Assembly: GCA_963921195.1 (NCBI GenBank) | Contig: OY992539.1 | Span: 37,167,754-37,231,753 of the forward strand | DNA: 64,000 nt | From: Pegoplata infirma | Lineage: Eukaryota > Arthropoda > Insecta > Diptera > Anthomyiidae | Direction of reading: 5' to 3' | In this document: positions 20,677-32,186 of the stretch, one piece after another | Layout of the letters: every line of letters begins with the position of its first letter | Position numbering within the stretch: the stretch's first letter is position 1 | Notes under the pieces: generated by a model | The model's input: the letters and a program-made list of their open reading frames with translations, nothing else | Told to the model about the DNA's origin: nothing | The model's database searches: none | Translations under genes and position numbers: made by a program

Positions 20677-22052
20677 AGCTCCATTCGATTACCTACTACA
20701 ATTTACAATTATTTACTCATTTTACTACTTTTACCCAAAATCCGTTCGAGTACACCTGAAAATAGTAAATGTAGTAATCAATTTAAGAGAAATTTAATTT
20801 CTCTTTTACATAAATTTTACTACAATTTACCGGAAAATTTTCAATGAGTAAATACAGAAGTTTTGTCAAAAAAAATTATTGACAAATTTTTATTTTTATG
20901 TATTTACAAAATCAAAATTTACAAAATAAAATTAATGCACGAAATATTAAAAAAAGGATACATATCAGTCTGCAAAGTATATCGCGCTTAAATCTATTTG
21001 CAATGGGAAAATTTAATAAAAAATCAGATCAGACGAAAAACTGTTTAAGTTAATGGAATAACATAGATTCTTGTTACGAAGATGTTTTATTTATTTTTAA
21101 ATTCTGAGATTTTAAACCCTCCAACCACAGTGTGGGGTTCAGTCTAGGATCCTAAAGAGTGTATGCATTAGCGATCTTTGACAAAAGCTAAGATATTCTA
21201 GCGATGTCCGTCCATCTGTGAAGAGACCTCTGCAGCTCTAACCAAAAAACTTGAAGCTTGGCAAGAATATGACTTGGGTTTATAGGTTGGTCAAGTTCTT
21301 ATAGGAACAAAATCGAACCAAGAGGAAAAAGTTTCTTATAAAGAATTAAACCACCTCCAAAATGGCCTAGTTTTTAGTTAAGATGTGCTAAGATTCAAAG
21401 AGTTTTTTATGGGAAGAGTTCTTTAGAAGGGTTTTTCTAAGCGAAAGATTTATTTCTGAGGGTTATCTGTAGAAAAAGATTCTAAAGGGTTCTGGTTGCT
21501 ATTAAAAAATGTTTTTTTTTTGTGTTTTTAGTTGGAAAACCGTCTTCATATACTATAGACCAAGCTATTCATATACTGTGGACCATGCCACAGAGTCAAA
21601 TCCGTTTGAAAGTGGAATTGAATGTTTGCTCGAAAAATTTTTGGGAATGAAACCCCTTCTATTTATGGATGCTAATTCCACTTTGGTTTTTGAAACTGAT
21701 TTCATTCTGAAAACGCATTGTAACAAAATTTTCTGATTTTAATTTTATGCGTTGCTCTATAGAATATAATCCTCAGATTAGCAGTGCAAACATTTCCTAT
21801 TATCTAGATTTTCTTTTAAATGTTATTTTTTGCAGAAACTCATTTGGAAAAAAATTTGAAGATTGTTCAAATAAAATATTTCTGATGCAGATATCAAAAC
21901 GAATTTTAAAAATGTGAATGATTAATTTATTTTTACTATCTTTTTACTACTTTTCATTTTTATACTTTTTTGGTTTTTCCTCTCAATGAGTAAAATTTCA
22001 AAATGTCTCCCTTTTACTACTTTTACTACAAAAAAAGTAATCGAATGGAGCT
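20677..22052. mobile_element. MITE with 3-bp ATT duplication in satellite
   Basis: ATT at 20674-20676 and 22053-22055; ends AGCTCCATTCGATTAC and GTAATCGAATGGAGCT. The broken satellite monomer is restored exactly if the element and one ATT are removed. TTTTACTACTTTTA-like words occur near both ends. A decayed mini-me fragment (21113-21345) is nested in it. A 3-bp duplication is PIF/Harbinger-like, but the superfamily is uncertain. Confidence 0.75.
21113..21345 (-). repeat. Decayed mini-me fragment
   Basis: ACCCTCCAACCACAGTGTGG, GCGATGTCCGTCCATCTG and AGAATATGACTTGGGTTTATAGG correspond to the copy at 1305-1600, with heavy divergence. Confidence 0.6.
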
Positions 22053-22055
22053 ATT

Positions 22056-24090
22056 CTATAGACTTTTTACATCGATAACACACAATTTTCGATTTCCTTT
22101 TCCCATATTTTATAATTGACAAAATCTTCACTATTTTAACAAAAAAATTTTTAAACCCTTAAAATTAATGACCTTTAAGAAAACATTAAAATTTACTAAA
22201 GTTATAAATATAAAATTTATTCAAGGGTAAATTATTTTAGAAAACCAAAAAAATAAACATTTTATCAATCTCGATAAACTATGAAAAAAACACTACTAAA
22301 TTGTTTGCTTTTATAAAGATATCATTTTATAGAGATTTTCTCGCTTTATTTTTTTGCTTTTCTTTTAACATTAAATCCCATAAATAGCTTAATATTTTTT
22401 TTTTTTTGTTGTACACTTTATTGAATGTGGTTTCAATGTTTTAAATCCATAAACGCAGATAACACTTTATTACACACGTTCTCAGACATTAAAATAAGTT
22501 ACGTTTATAGACATACACACACACACAAACACACGCACACACACAGACACACTCACACAGCCATACATAAGTAATAACCATATTGATAGGCCAATTTCCT
22601 TAAGCATTGAAGGAAAAAAGAAAAAGCTTTAAAAAATTATGAGAAACTAAATAAAGATATCACCCACCCAAAAAGAAACTTTACTTAAATTAACTCATTA
22701 AACATAAAAAGGGGAGAAATATTCTAAGAACCCCACCTTGAAATGACAAGAAATGTCAGGGTTGGGTTTTGTAAATCGAAAAAGGAAGGATCCTTACTTT
22801 TTAACTTGGATTTTTTATGGAAATAGAATGAAAAGATCCTACCGCTATGATTTTTTTAAAATTATGTTAGAATTATTAGACTTTTTACCTTATTCATGCT
22901 AATAATTATAATTTTCTTTCTCTTTCTAGGTAAGTCAACCATTGATTAAAACTTTTTTAATTGTAAGTAATTAAAAAAAATTGTACACTTAAACACTATT
23001 ACTTAATTAACATTATCAGTCATGTAACAGTAAAATGACAGTTTTTCTTCAACATTTGATTTTCTCAAGTGCCCGGGGAAATTTTTATTGTTCTGAAACT
23101 AAAGACTGTGTGGTAAAAATTGGATGCAAATCAGATTAAAACTAACCGCTGCGCCCGACGATAAAAGTTTTGGAATTTTTATTTATTTTTTTAAATATAT
23201 CTTGTGCTGAACATGAATATCAAAAAATTTTTAAAATCGGTCAAATGGTTTTTTTGGTATCAATATTTAAGCCATAATCAGTTTAGAAGTGAGGTAGTGA
23301 AGTAGTGAGGTAGAGCCTTATGTGATTTTCAATAAGAAAAAAAATGTATATAATTTTAAAATTTGTGTGTTCTTCATACGCATTGAATTTTTCCATAAGA
23401 CTAAAAAGTAGAGAGACGTAAACAAAATCTGTAGAGAATATAATTTCTTTACCTCGCTCTACTTTTTTGGTTTATATCAAAATTCAATGTGTATGAAGTA
23501 GACATGAGCGTGAATCCATCCATATGGCCTTTCAAGCCATTTGTTTTTTTTTAACTACTTCACTGCGGTTACTTTTTGCAAGCAAATTGAATGATTATTG
23601 TTGTTGATATCTATTTTACAATATACTCACAACAAAACAAATACAAATGCTTGTGAGTAATGAGTTAAAGAGATAAAAAAATACTCACGGAAAAACCACC
23701 CAAATATAGAGTAATGCATTCTTGTGTTTTGAAAGTTAATATTGTGTTGAATTACATGAATTATCTGAATGATTCAAATGATTTTGCAAACAAATAAATA
23801 CAAATTAGACAAATTTTAAAACACATTAAAAAAAAAAAAAATGAAATATAAGGGAAAAAAACTAAAGCAATGCAGAATATTATAAAAATCGAAAATTGTG
23901 AAAAAAATAAAATAAAAAATTATAAGCATAAGTAAAGTGTGGTTGTATTTTTTTTAATTTTTTTTTTTGTCTCTTGGTTTAATACAATCCATATAAATTT
24001 CACGGCATTTAATTTGTAAAAACAACAACAAGAAAACATTCTTGTTATTAAGTAGTTTGCAAACTATTAATAAGTAACGGGAAATTTAAC
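22056..24090. other. Mostly non-repetitive island with a CA microsatellite
   Basis: One of the few long stretches without an obvious nested element. A last satellite scrap (ATCGATAACACACAATTTTC) ends near 22090. A (CA)n tract spans about 22508-22560. Weak inverted words (GAGGTAGAGC / GCTCTACTTT and CATACGCATTGAA / TTCAATGTGTATG) lie at 23300-23500 and may be an old MITE. No open reading frame is protein-like. It contains the splice-like signal at 22899-22935. Confidence 0.5.
22899..22935 (+). promoter_or_regulatory. Candidate recursive (zero-exon) splice site
   Basis: CTAAT (22899-22903, matching the Drosophila branch-point consensus) is followed by a pyrimidine-rich tract TTTTCTTTCTCTTTCTAG ending at 22929 and, immediately, by GTAAGT (22930-22935). 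A 3' splice site fused to a consensus 5' splice site with no exon between is the ratchet-point arrangement used to remove very long fly introns stepwise. It lies in a non-repetitive island with no coding exon nearby. That the window is intronic, in a plus-strand gene, is inference. Confidence 0.55.
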
Positions 24091-24101
24091 TGACTACAGA
24101 C

Positions 24102-24672
24102 TAGAGATGGGTACATGAGCAGATTAGAGCGTGATTCACGCGTGATCACGCGTGAGTGTGACCGAATTCAATTTTACTCACGTGATTGTGAGTGAGTGTG
24201 AGTGGAGAAAAAAAAATGCGTGAGTAAGATTTTTGCGTGAGTGAGTGTGCGTGAGTCGATTTTTTTGCGTGATTTTACGTGATTTATTTGCTCTTCATAT
24301 TTCCCTTCGTACCAAAAAAAGCATCAAAAAAATTGTAAAATTTGGCTTAACTTAAGATTTCGTCCCGAAAAAGCAAAGAAAAGTGTAAAATTATGCTGAA
24401 CTTTAAATTTTGCTGAAAATTTTGAAAGATTTTTGAAATTTTAGTTTTTGAAATTTTTTTTTGTATAAATGCGAGTTTCGTGAGTGTGAGTCAACGTGAG
24501 TGTGAGTGAAGCTTGCGTGAGCTTACGTGAGTGTGAGTTGTATTAAATTTACTCACGTGATTGTGAGTGAGTGTGAGTAGAAAAAATATGCTCGTGAGTG
24601 AGTGTGCGTGATTCAAAAATTCCTGTCGTGAGCGTGAGTGTGAGTAAAAAATCACTCACGCGCCCATCTCTA
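24102..24672. mobile_element. hAT-type MITE with GTGAG/CTCAC arrays (left copy)
   Basis: CTACAGAC at 24094-24101 and 24673-24680; ends TAGAGATGGG and CCCATCTCTA. Both subterminal zones are packed with GTGAGTGTGAG, TCACGCGTGATCACGCG and CTCACGTGA words. The 8-bp duplication fits nTnnnnAn. A second inverted copy lies at 25581-26159, and a truncated pair of ends flanks 49984-52622. Confidence 0.9.
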
Positions 24673-24769
24673 CTACAGACGACGCAACATTATGTACAAT
24701 ATGCTAATATATTGATGGTGTGTGGGTAAGATTGACCATTGTACAATCGTCAATATTGCGTCGTCTGTA
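24673..24769. repeat. 97-bp hairpin element (left copy)
   Basis: CTACAGACGACGCAAC at the left and ATTGCGTCGTCTGTAG at the right form inverted ends, with TGTACAATATGC / GACCATTGTACAA inside. The hAT MITE at 24102 is inserted at its outer edge, so the CTACAGAC target is this hairpin's own end. An inverted copy is at 25484-25580. Confidence 0.7.
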
Positions 24770-24813
24770 GGTACCGTAAGAGGCAGTGGTCACTGTTCAT
24801 CACAAGATGCCTA

Positions 24814-25440
24814 TGGGGCATTCCAATTCAAATCGGACACTTTGAATATTTTTTATACCCTCCAACTACAGTATAGGGGTTTACTCACTTTATCATTCCG
24901 TGTGTAACGCATCGAAATATCGGTCGGGGACCCCATAAAGAATATATGGGGCATTCCCGGCCAAATCACTCACTTTTAGACCGGACCCCTTTCGATTTAT
25001 TTTATTTTTGGATATGTTTTAGTACTTATTAAATTCAACTTGGACACCAATTTTCAGCCTATTATTTCAAGATGGTGTTGAACAAAACGTTTTCCAACTA
25101 AAATTAAAAATTAATTAAAAATTTAATTTTTTAATTTTTTTGAGAAAATCGCCATTTTGAAAAATTGATTACTCAACACCATCTTGAAATAATAGGCTGA
25201 AAATTGGTGTCCAAGTTGAATTTAATAAGTACAAAAACATATCCAAAAATACAATAAATCGAAAGAGGTCGGGTCTAAAAGTGAGTGATTTGGCCTGGAA
25301 TGCCCCATATATTCTTTATGGGGTCCCCGACCGATATTTCGATGCGTTACACACGGAATGACAAAGTGAGTAAACCCCTATACTGTAGTTGGAGGGTATA
25401 AAAAATATTCAAAGTGTCCGATTTGAATTGGAATGCCCCA
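24814..25440. mobile_element. Palindromic TGGGGCATTCC element (outer of two)
   Basis: Ends TGGGGCATTCCAATTCAAAT and its reverse complement, flanked by TA, with fully mirrored arms. Each arm contains the same terminal piece of a mini-me repeat (24852-24946 and 25310-25402) and the centre is a second TGGGGCATTCC element. The flanking sequence outside is mirrored too, so a simple target duplication cannot be separated from the larger symmetry. The 61-codon open frame shared by 24722-24907 and 25347-25532 is a product of this mirroring, not a gene. Confidence 0.75.
24947..25307. mobile_element. Palindromic TGGGGCATTCC element (inner)
   Basis: Ends TGGGGCATTCCCGGCCAAAT and ATTTGGCCTGGAATGCCCCA. 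The arms of about 150 bp mirror each other (CAACTTGGACACCAATTTTC / GAAAATTGGTGTCCAAGTTG) around an A/T-rich spacer near 25100. TA lies on both sides, at AATATA in the mini-me fragment, the same mini-me position used by the element at 48222. Confidence 0.75.
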
Positions 25441-25483
25441 TATGCATCTTGTGATGAACAGTGACCACTGCCTCTTACGGTAC

Positions 25484-25580
25484 CTACAGACGACGCAATA
25501 TTGACGATTGTACAATGGTCAATCTTACCCACACACCATCAATAATTAGCATATTGTACATAATGTTGCGTCGTCTGTAG
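25484..25580. repeat. 97-bp hairpin element (right, inverted copy)
   Basis: Inverted duplicate of 24673-24769, with only a few differences. It sits between the mirrored TGGGGCATTCC element and the right hAT copy. Confidence 0.7.
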
Positions 25581-26159
25581 TAGAGATGGGCGCGTGAGTG
25601 ATTTTTGACTCACACTCACGCTCACGACAGGAATTTTTGAATCACGCACACTCACTCATGAGCATATTTTTTCTACTCACACTCACTCACAATCACGTGA
25701 GTAAATTTAATCCAACTCACACTCACGTGCACTCACGCAAGCTTCCCTCACACTCACGTTGACTCAAGCTCACGAAACTTTTTTTTTATACAAAAAAAAA
25801 AATTCTGAAACTAAAATTTCCAAAATCTTTCAAAATTTTCAACAAAATTTAAAGTTCAGCGAAATTGTACATTTTTTGGCTTTTTTCAGGACAAAATCTT
25901 AAGTTAAGCCAAATTTTACAATTTTTTATTGCTTTTTTTGGTACAAAAGGAAATATGCAGAGTATGTAAATCACGCAGAAACACGCAAAAAAATCGGCTC
26001 ACGCACACTCACTCACGCAAAAATCTTACTCACGCAATTTTTTTCACCACTCACACTCACTCTCAATCACGTGAGTAAAATTGAATTCAGTCTCACTCAG
26101 GCGTGATCACGCGTGAATCACGTGAATCACGTTCTAATCTGCTCTAATTTAAATCTCTA
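25581..26159. mobile_element. hAT-type MITE with GTGAG/CTCAC arrays (right, inverted copy)
   Basis: Mirrors 24102-24672 with roughly one difference in ten, more than the inner arms show. Its outer end, AAATCTCTA, is followed directly by unrelated sequence, and the CTACAGAC duplication of the left copy is not repeated there, so the mirrored block stops exactly at this hAT end. Confidence 0.8.
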
Positions 26160-26164
26160 ATTTA

Positions 26165-26944
26165 AAAAGAAAAATTACAAATTTTTTTTAGTGTAAAATA
26201 TTTTTCGAGTGTAATGTTTTTTTACTGTAAAAATATGAATGCACGTTCGCTTTTACACAAAACAGTGTCATTAAAAAAAAAAAACTAATTTTTTTTGATT
26301 GTACAACTTGTTTCTTGAGCGTAAAGTTTTTTTCGAGTGTAATTTTTAAGTTACCAATGCTTTTAAAACTAAAAAAGTTTAAAAATCATTTTTTTAAAAC
26401 CAAACAAGTTTGAAAAGCATTGGTTAGTTACCACCAAAGCTTTTAAAACTTGTTTAAAACGTGCATTTAAGATGAAACAAATCTGAAATTCAGAGTTTTG
26501 TTTATAACTTTTGAATCACTGGACCGATTGAGCTGAAATTCAATACCAAATAGACCTGCGGAACGGCAAAAACACATGCCAAGATTCAGCAGTCTCATTA
26601 TTTTCTTTCGAAAGTTATCGTGTTTTTTATCTCGTAAATTCGCGAAAAACCCTTACCTAAATTTACTCTTTTGGTCATAACTTTTGAACTACTGGAACGC
26701 TTTGGCTGGATTGCAATATCAACCTGACCTGGTAAATGACCAGTATATGTGCCAAACTTCAGTAGCCTCTGTAAAGTCATTCAAAAGTTAGTGTGCTTTC
26801 TATGGACGGACGTTCATCCCTAAATCGAATAAAAATAAATCCAGGATCATGAATATATATTGGTCCTAGACCAATATTTCGATTTGTTACAAACGGAATG
26901 ACAAACTTATATATACCCTCTATCACTACAGTGGAGGGCATAAA
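26165..26944 (+). repeat. mini-me repeat, left end missing
   Basis: The left part has runs of GAGTGTAA followed by T-tracts, as in the copies at 42622 and 54004. It then carries AATCACTGGACCGATTGAGC-type blocks twice, GGACGGACGTTCATCCCTAAATCG, and the right end ACCCTCTATCACTACAGTGG followed by AGGGCATAAAA. The microsatellite is reduced to GGACGGAC. Confidence 0.75.
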
Positions 26945-27385
26945 AAAGTAACAAACTTTTCTCGTAATTTTACAAGGTTTTTTTTTAGTGTTAAGAAATT
27001 TCGCAAATTAGACTTCTTGCAGGCCAGTCACCGATAAGTTTGGAGAAAATACACTTGTTTTACAAGGATTCCTTCTCTTTTTAAAACATTAGACTATGGA
27101 CACAAAGAACAACAATAAACCGCCTAGTCATAAACAAGTTAATATCGATTTCTCTAATGTTTTGTAATGTTTCTTATCCATCTTGATTTTCACTCCATTG
27201 AACATTAGTGAGCCCTCCCACCCCCGCCAACTAAATGTGACATTTTCTTTAGCTGTAATAGAGATGACAATATTAAGGGACATAGAAGGAAGGAGAGAAT
27301 AAACTTTAAACATTATAACTTATGACAATTTATTCAAAACAGTCAATATAAGAAAAATGTATTAAATGTCTTAAAAATTAAGAAG
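26945..27385. other. Non-coding stretch
   Basis: No gene or repeat boundary is recognised. Confidence 0.4.
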
Positions 27386-27563
27386 TTTAAGGGGGGATTA
27401 AACAAAAAAAGACAGCCTTAATATAAGAAATTTTTAAATAGCTGTAAAAAAAAAATAAATACGCAATATTTTTAAATTTTGTTTTTTATTTTTTTATTTG
27501 AAAGATAAATTATTGTAATACTTTTAAAAATGTATAACTCAATATTTGGTGAATTAGAATTTC

Positions 27564-27942
27564 CAGGGTTGCCACTCATTTGTATAATGCTTATTTTAAA
27601 GCACAAAATTGAAAGCAGTTGTACAGTAAAAACTACTAAACCGTTTTTGATAATTTTTTTTTTGATTTGTAGATTATTAAATTCTCTAGTACTTGCCGTG
27701 GCCATCTTTTTGAAAAATATTGATTTTTGTGTAAGTTATGCTAACTTAAACATAAAAAATGGAAAAATTTTAAATTTCTTCATTTACTAAAAACATAATT
27801 AGGTAAAAATTTCAAAAAATGGCCACGGTATGTAATAAAGAGTTTAAAAATCTTCAAAACAGAAAAGATGTCATTAAAATCAGTGCAATATATTTTGTTG
27901 TAGAACTGCAGCCGATTTTGTCTTCAATTGAGCGGCAACCCT
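27564..27942. mobile_element. hAT-like MITE (family G)
   Basis: CAGGGTTGCCACTCA at the left and TGAGCGGCAACCCT at the right form inverted ends. AGAATTTC (27556-27563) and CGAAATTC (27943-27950) could be an imperfect 8-bp duplication. The arms mirror GGCCATCTTTTT / AAAAAATGGCCAC and GCAGTTGTACAG / GTAGAACTGC. A relative lies at 30900-31240. Confidence 0.65.
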
Positions 27943-28039
27943 CGAAATTCAAGTTGACCAAATTCTGTGTTATAAATTTTAAAATATGTATAACAATAAC
28001 ACTGCGTGACAAAACTGACCACTATTTTAGAAAACAAGA

Positions 28040-29185
28040 GGTGTGACCAACGTTTCTATATATTTGAGACATGCTGATTTCAATGATGTACTCCGTTTTT
28101 CGATGTATGGTACAGTTTTCTTGCAATATGTCATTAAAGATTTGCTGATTTCGAGCCAGTTTTTTAACAAAAAAATTTGCAAAGTTAATGATTTTTAAAT
28201 TTTATGCCATGGAAAACAAAGATATGACTTGCAGCAATATTTCTTATGCTAATTTGGTTTAAATCTTTTTATCCTAAGCCCTTAAATTCGCGAATTTCTT
28301 AATTTTTTGAGGTTTTCGCGAAATTAACCGCCAAATTGGTCTTTGATTCAAAACTTGCTTTTAGTGAATCAAAGAGGCATCCCTTACAATACGAATAGTG
28401 GACAAAAAACTGCTATGTTATATGGACCATCATGATAAAAATCGCGAAAAACCGTTTTTTTTTGTATATGGCAGCATCACTTTAGGAGATGATTTGAGGC
28501 TTCATCTTTTAGTATATAATGTGGGAACCTTAAACAATGAACTGACCCAAAATTTGTCCAAAAAAGTTTTCATTTTCAAAAGTTATCTTAACAAAAACTA
28601 TAATTATTGTATCGCAAACACTGAAATAATAGTTTTTGTTAAGATAACTTTTGCAAATGAAAACTTTTTTGGCCGAATTTTTGGTCAGTTAGTTGTTTAA
28701 GGTTCCCACATTATATACTAAAAGATGGAACCTTAAATCATCTCGTAAAGTGATGCTGGCATATACAAAAAAACAGTTTTTCGCGATTTTCATCATGATG
28801 GTCCATGTAACATAGCTCTTTTTTGTCCACTATTCGTATTGTTAGGGATGCATTTTTGATTCATTAAAAGCAAGTTTTTTATCAAAGACCAATTTGGTGT
28901 TAATTTCGCAAAAACCTTAAAAAATGAAGAAATTCGCGAATTTAAGGGTTTAAATTGAAAAGCTTTAAACCAAATTTGCATAAGAAATGTTGCTACAAGT
29001 CATATCTTTGTTTTCCATGTCATAAAATTTATAAATCATTTACTTTGCAAATTTTTTTGTTAAAAAACTGACTCGAAATCAGCAAATCTTTAGCGACATT
29101 TTGCAAGAAAACTGTACCATACATCGAAAAACGGAGTACGCCATTCGAATCAGCATGTCCGAAATATATAGAAATGATGGTCGTA
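28040..29185. repeat. 1.1-kb palindrome
   Basis: The arms of about 550 bp mirror each other: ACATGCTGATTTC and TACTCCGTTTTTCGATGTAT at the left, ATACATCGAAAAACGGAGTA and GAATCAGCATGT at the right. The centre is near 28610 (ATTGTATCGCAAACACTG). The family and target duplication were not resolved. The 100-codon frame at 28398-28700 is confined to it and is not protein-like. Confidence 0.8.
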
Positions 29186-29336
29186 ACTCTAGTTTATTTT
29201 TTAGTGTTCCGCAGTGTAATTTATTTTTTAAATAATAAAAAAAAAAAATAGTAAAAAAATGCGTATTTATTTTTTTATAGCTGTTAAAAAATTGCTCACA
29301 TTAAGGCTGTTTATTTTTTGTTTTATCCCCCCTTTA

Positions 29337-30249
29337 AAAATAAAGCAGGGAAATTGTTTTGAGGGAGGACAAAAAACTCAACTTAAATCTGTATATTGAC
29401 AGTAATTTTCAACCAGGAGATGCTGTCATTTAGCTAAGATTAACTCCTAAACATTAGATAAATGTTAAAAAATATCTATTTATTTATTTGAAAAAAAAAA
29501 AAAAACTGTTGTAAATGGTTAATGGTGTTTAATATATTTTCTGGCCGTTTGATAAAAATCTTTACCCAACATCAAGGTTGATGATTTTTGTTGTATGTAT
29601 CATTTACCTAAAAATTTATACGAAGCCATCATTCATTTGTTCATTTTTTTTTTTGTATGTAACGTCCTTAATATATTTTCACTTTGGTTAGTGACGACAC
29701 AAGATTGATTAGCATGATACCCGAATGTCATTAAGTGTAATATTTTTTTAAACGTAAATTATTTGAACAATCAAACAAATAGTAACAGAAAAGAAATAAA
29801 ATGAAATCAACCAAACCAACCAAATAACCATTTCAACCTTATTTTACTTCTAAGAATATAGATTGCCTCAGCAAAAAGACACCACTCCTGGGCAGTTTTA
29901 TCGTATATTTCATAGAATTGTACTGGCAGGCAGGCGTTGCCTTTATCATCATTTAAATGTTTTTCGCTTTTTTTTTTTTTTTTGAACAATAGTAAGTGAC
30001 AATATATTTTTTTGTTTTTTGTAATAGAAAAAGTTTTGTTATCGACTTGTTTTCAGAAATATAAGGCGTTTTTTTTTTCGTTTTATTTATTTTTAGAATT
30101 GAATTTTTTTTTTTTTTTATATTTTTTGCCTTTAATGCAGCACGGAAATCGCGTGTTTCACATTAACACAAACAAAAAAACCTAAATAAATGTTATTGCT
30201 TATGTTTTGAAATATAACAAAAAAATAATGGAAATTTAGAAAAAAAAAC
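29337..30249. other. AT-rich non-coding stretch
   Basis: Long A and T runs, no recognisable gene or element. A short GC-richer patch (29860-29945) shows no similarity that I recognise. Confidence 0.4.
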
Positions 30250-30325
30250 AAGCTATAAAGTTAAATTTAGTTTGGTCGAATCTATCAATACCCTCTACTA
30301 TGTCAAAAACATTTTATGTTAGAAT
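30250..30325 (+). repeat. mini-me left-end fragment
   Basis: ACAAGCTATAAAGTTAAATT, GGTCGAATCTATCAATACCC then TCTACTATG match the left edges at 42622 and 54004. The rest of the repeat is absent. Confidence 0.6.
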
Positions 30326-30899
30326 GTATTTGACTGCAAACACCTTTATTTAAGGGCTTTTAAAGGAAAAGCAGTCCTAATGTGAGAAATTTTTAAAACG
30401 CTATAAAAAATAAATACGAAATATTTTTTAATTTGAAAGATAAATTATTGTAATATTTTTAAAATTCTGTAAACTGTAAATTTCTGTAAAATTAACAAAA
30501 CAATCTGCTTTTTTTTTAATTTTAATAATTTTTAGTTTTAGGATTTTAAATTTCACAAAAATTAAAAAAAAATGCATCATAACAAAACTAAGAATATTTT
30601 TTTTAAAAAAAGTAAACAGAATTCTTCTGTAAAATAACAAAATAATCTGCACAAAAATATTTTGAAATTCAAAAACAGAATCAGTAAAATTGTAGAAAAA
30701 TGTCTGTTATTTTCTAAAACTAATTGACAGAGAATTTATTTAAAATATATATTTTAACAAAAAAACCTGCTTAGGTTTGCTAATTCAAATTAAATTATTT
30801 TCTAATTCAATTAAAAAATAATTATTAAAAGTAATTTTACAGATTTTTGGATAAAGCTTTTCTTTTGAGTGTAGAATTTCCACTCAATTGTAGAATGAT

Positions 30900-31240
30900 T
30901 TTTTTTAAAGGTAAAAATCAGCTGCAGTTGTACAGAAAAAGCTACTGAACCGATTTTTATGAATTTTGTTGTATTTGTAGATTATTTAATTCTCTAGTAC
31001 TTACCGTGGTAATTTTTTTTTGTTGAAATTTTTACCTAATTATGTTTTTAATGAAAGAAGAAAGTAATTTTTTCTATTTTTGAAGTTTACTTTAGCATAA
31101 CTTACAAAAAAAATAAAAAAAAAAAAAATGGCCACAGTAAGTACTAAAGACTTTAATAATCTACAAATTAAAAAAAAAATTTATCAAAATCGGTTCAGTA
31201 GTTTTTGCTGTACAGCTGTAGCCGATTTTGTCCTTTAATT
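30900..31240. repeat. Family G palindromic repeat, second copy
   Basis: CAGCTGCAGTTGTACAG then TAATTCTCTAGTACTTACCG is mirrored by CAGTAAGTACTAAAG and CTGTACAGCTGTAGCC, as in 27564-27942. The GGGTTGCC ends seen in copy 1 are not present. The preceding 30326-30899 is AT-rich with no gene. Confidence 0.6.
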
Positions 31241-31425
31241 GATATTATTTCTCCATAAGGATATGCTCCATCTTCAGTACTCTTGTTCATTTTTAGCATC
31301 ATAGCTCGTTAAGTCTTCAAAATAGCTTAAAAAAATCAATTTTTAGATCTGACTATTTCACCGCCAGGACTATATGTTATCAGCTTCCTAGTTTAATTGG
31401 GGGCATTAAAATATACACCCCTCTT

Positions 31426-32138
31426 CAAGTTTAGGTTGTGTAAAAATGGGGACAAAATCAGCTAATGGCATTTCACTCCTATTTCTTTTGAATTTTAAAA
31501 ATTTATTTTGTTTTATAAAAAACTGGTCCCCCTGAATACAAATCTACCATCCAATTTTTTGTAGCCCGTACCGTTTTTGAGATATTCGCTGTTAAAAAGT
31601 AAAAAAAAAATTAATTTGGCATATTTGGGGGTCCACTGTTATATTGCTTCCAACAAATAGGACATGATTTCATATAAATTGGACCTTCTGATTCCAAAAC
31701 TGCAATCCAAATTTTTCTAGCATGTTCCGTTTTCGATATATACGCGTTCGGGATTTTCACGGGGAAAATTTTTTAAACGCGAATATCGCGAAAACAATAC
31801 ATGGTAAAAAAATTTGGATTGCAGGTTTGGAATCAGGTGGTCCATCTTATATGAAATCATGTCATATTTTTGGAAGAATCTCTAACAGTGGATAAACAAA
31901 AGTGCGAAATAATTGTTTTTTTTGACTTTTTAAATGCGAATATTTCAAAAACGGTACGTGCTAGAAAAAATTGGATGGTAGTTTTGGATTAAGGAGTGTC
32001 GAACAGTGTAATTATTTTGCTATAACTCGAAATCAGGATCAGCTAGGATTTTCGTGTTAACGATTTTTAACGTTCAAAATAAAGGGCAGTGAAATGCTAA
32101 TAGCCGATTTTGTCACCATTTTAACACAACCTAAACTT
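31426..32138. repeat. 0.7-kb palindrome with AGTTTAGGTTGTGT ends
   Basis: AAGTTTAGGTTGTGTAAAAA and CAAAATCAGCTAATGGCATT at the left are mirrored by AATGCTAATAGCCGATTTTG and ACACAACCTAAACTT at the right. Inner dyads include GATTCCAAAACTGCAATCCA / TTGGATTGCAGGTTTGGAAT. The centre is near 31770. No coding content. 31241-31425 shows nothing recognisable. Confidence 0.8.
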
Positions 32139-32186
32139 ATTGTTAGTTAAAATCGGTCCATGTTCACACCAACATGTTGTGTTGCA

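Larger units (their letters stand above)
27386..29336. repeat. Inverted-repeat element with GGGGGGAT ends, heavily nested
   Basis: TTTAAGGGGGGATTAAAC then GACAGCCTTAATAT on the left is mirrored by TTAAGGCTGTTTATTTTTTG then TTTTATCCCCCCTTTAAA on the right. The left arm holds a hAT-like MITE (27564-27942) and the middle a long palindrome (28040-29185). A short related piece recurs near 30360-30450. Confidence 0.65.

Noticed and set aside
24722..25532. Identical 61-codon frames on opposite strands (24722-24907 and 25347-25532)
   Set aside because: They are mirrored arms of one palindrome and run from a hairpin element through mini-me sequence; the identity reflects recent duplication, not selection on a protein.
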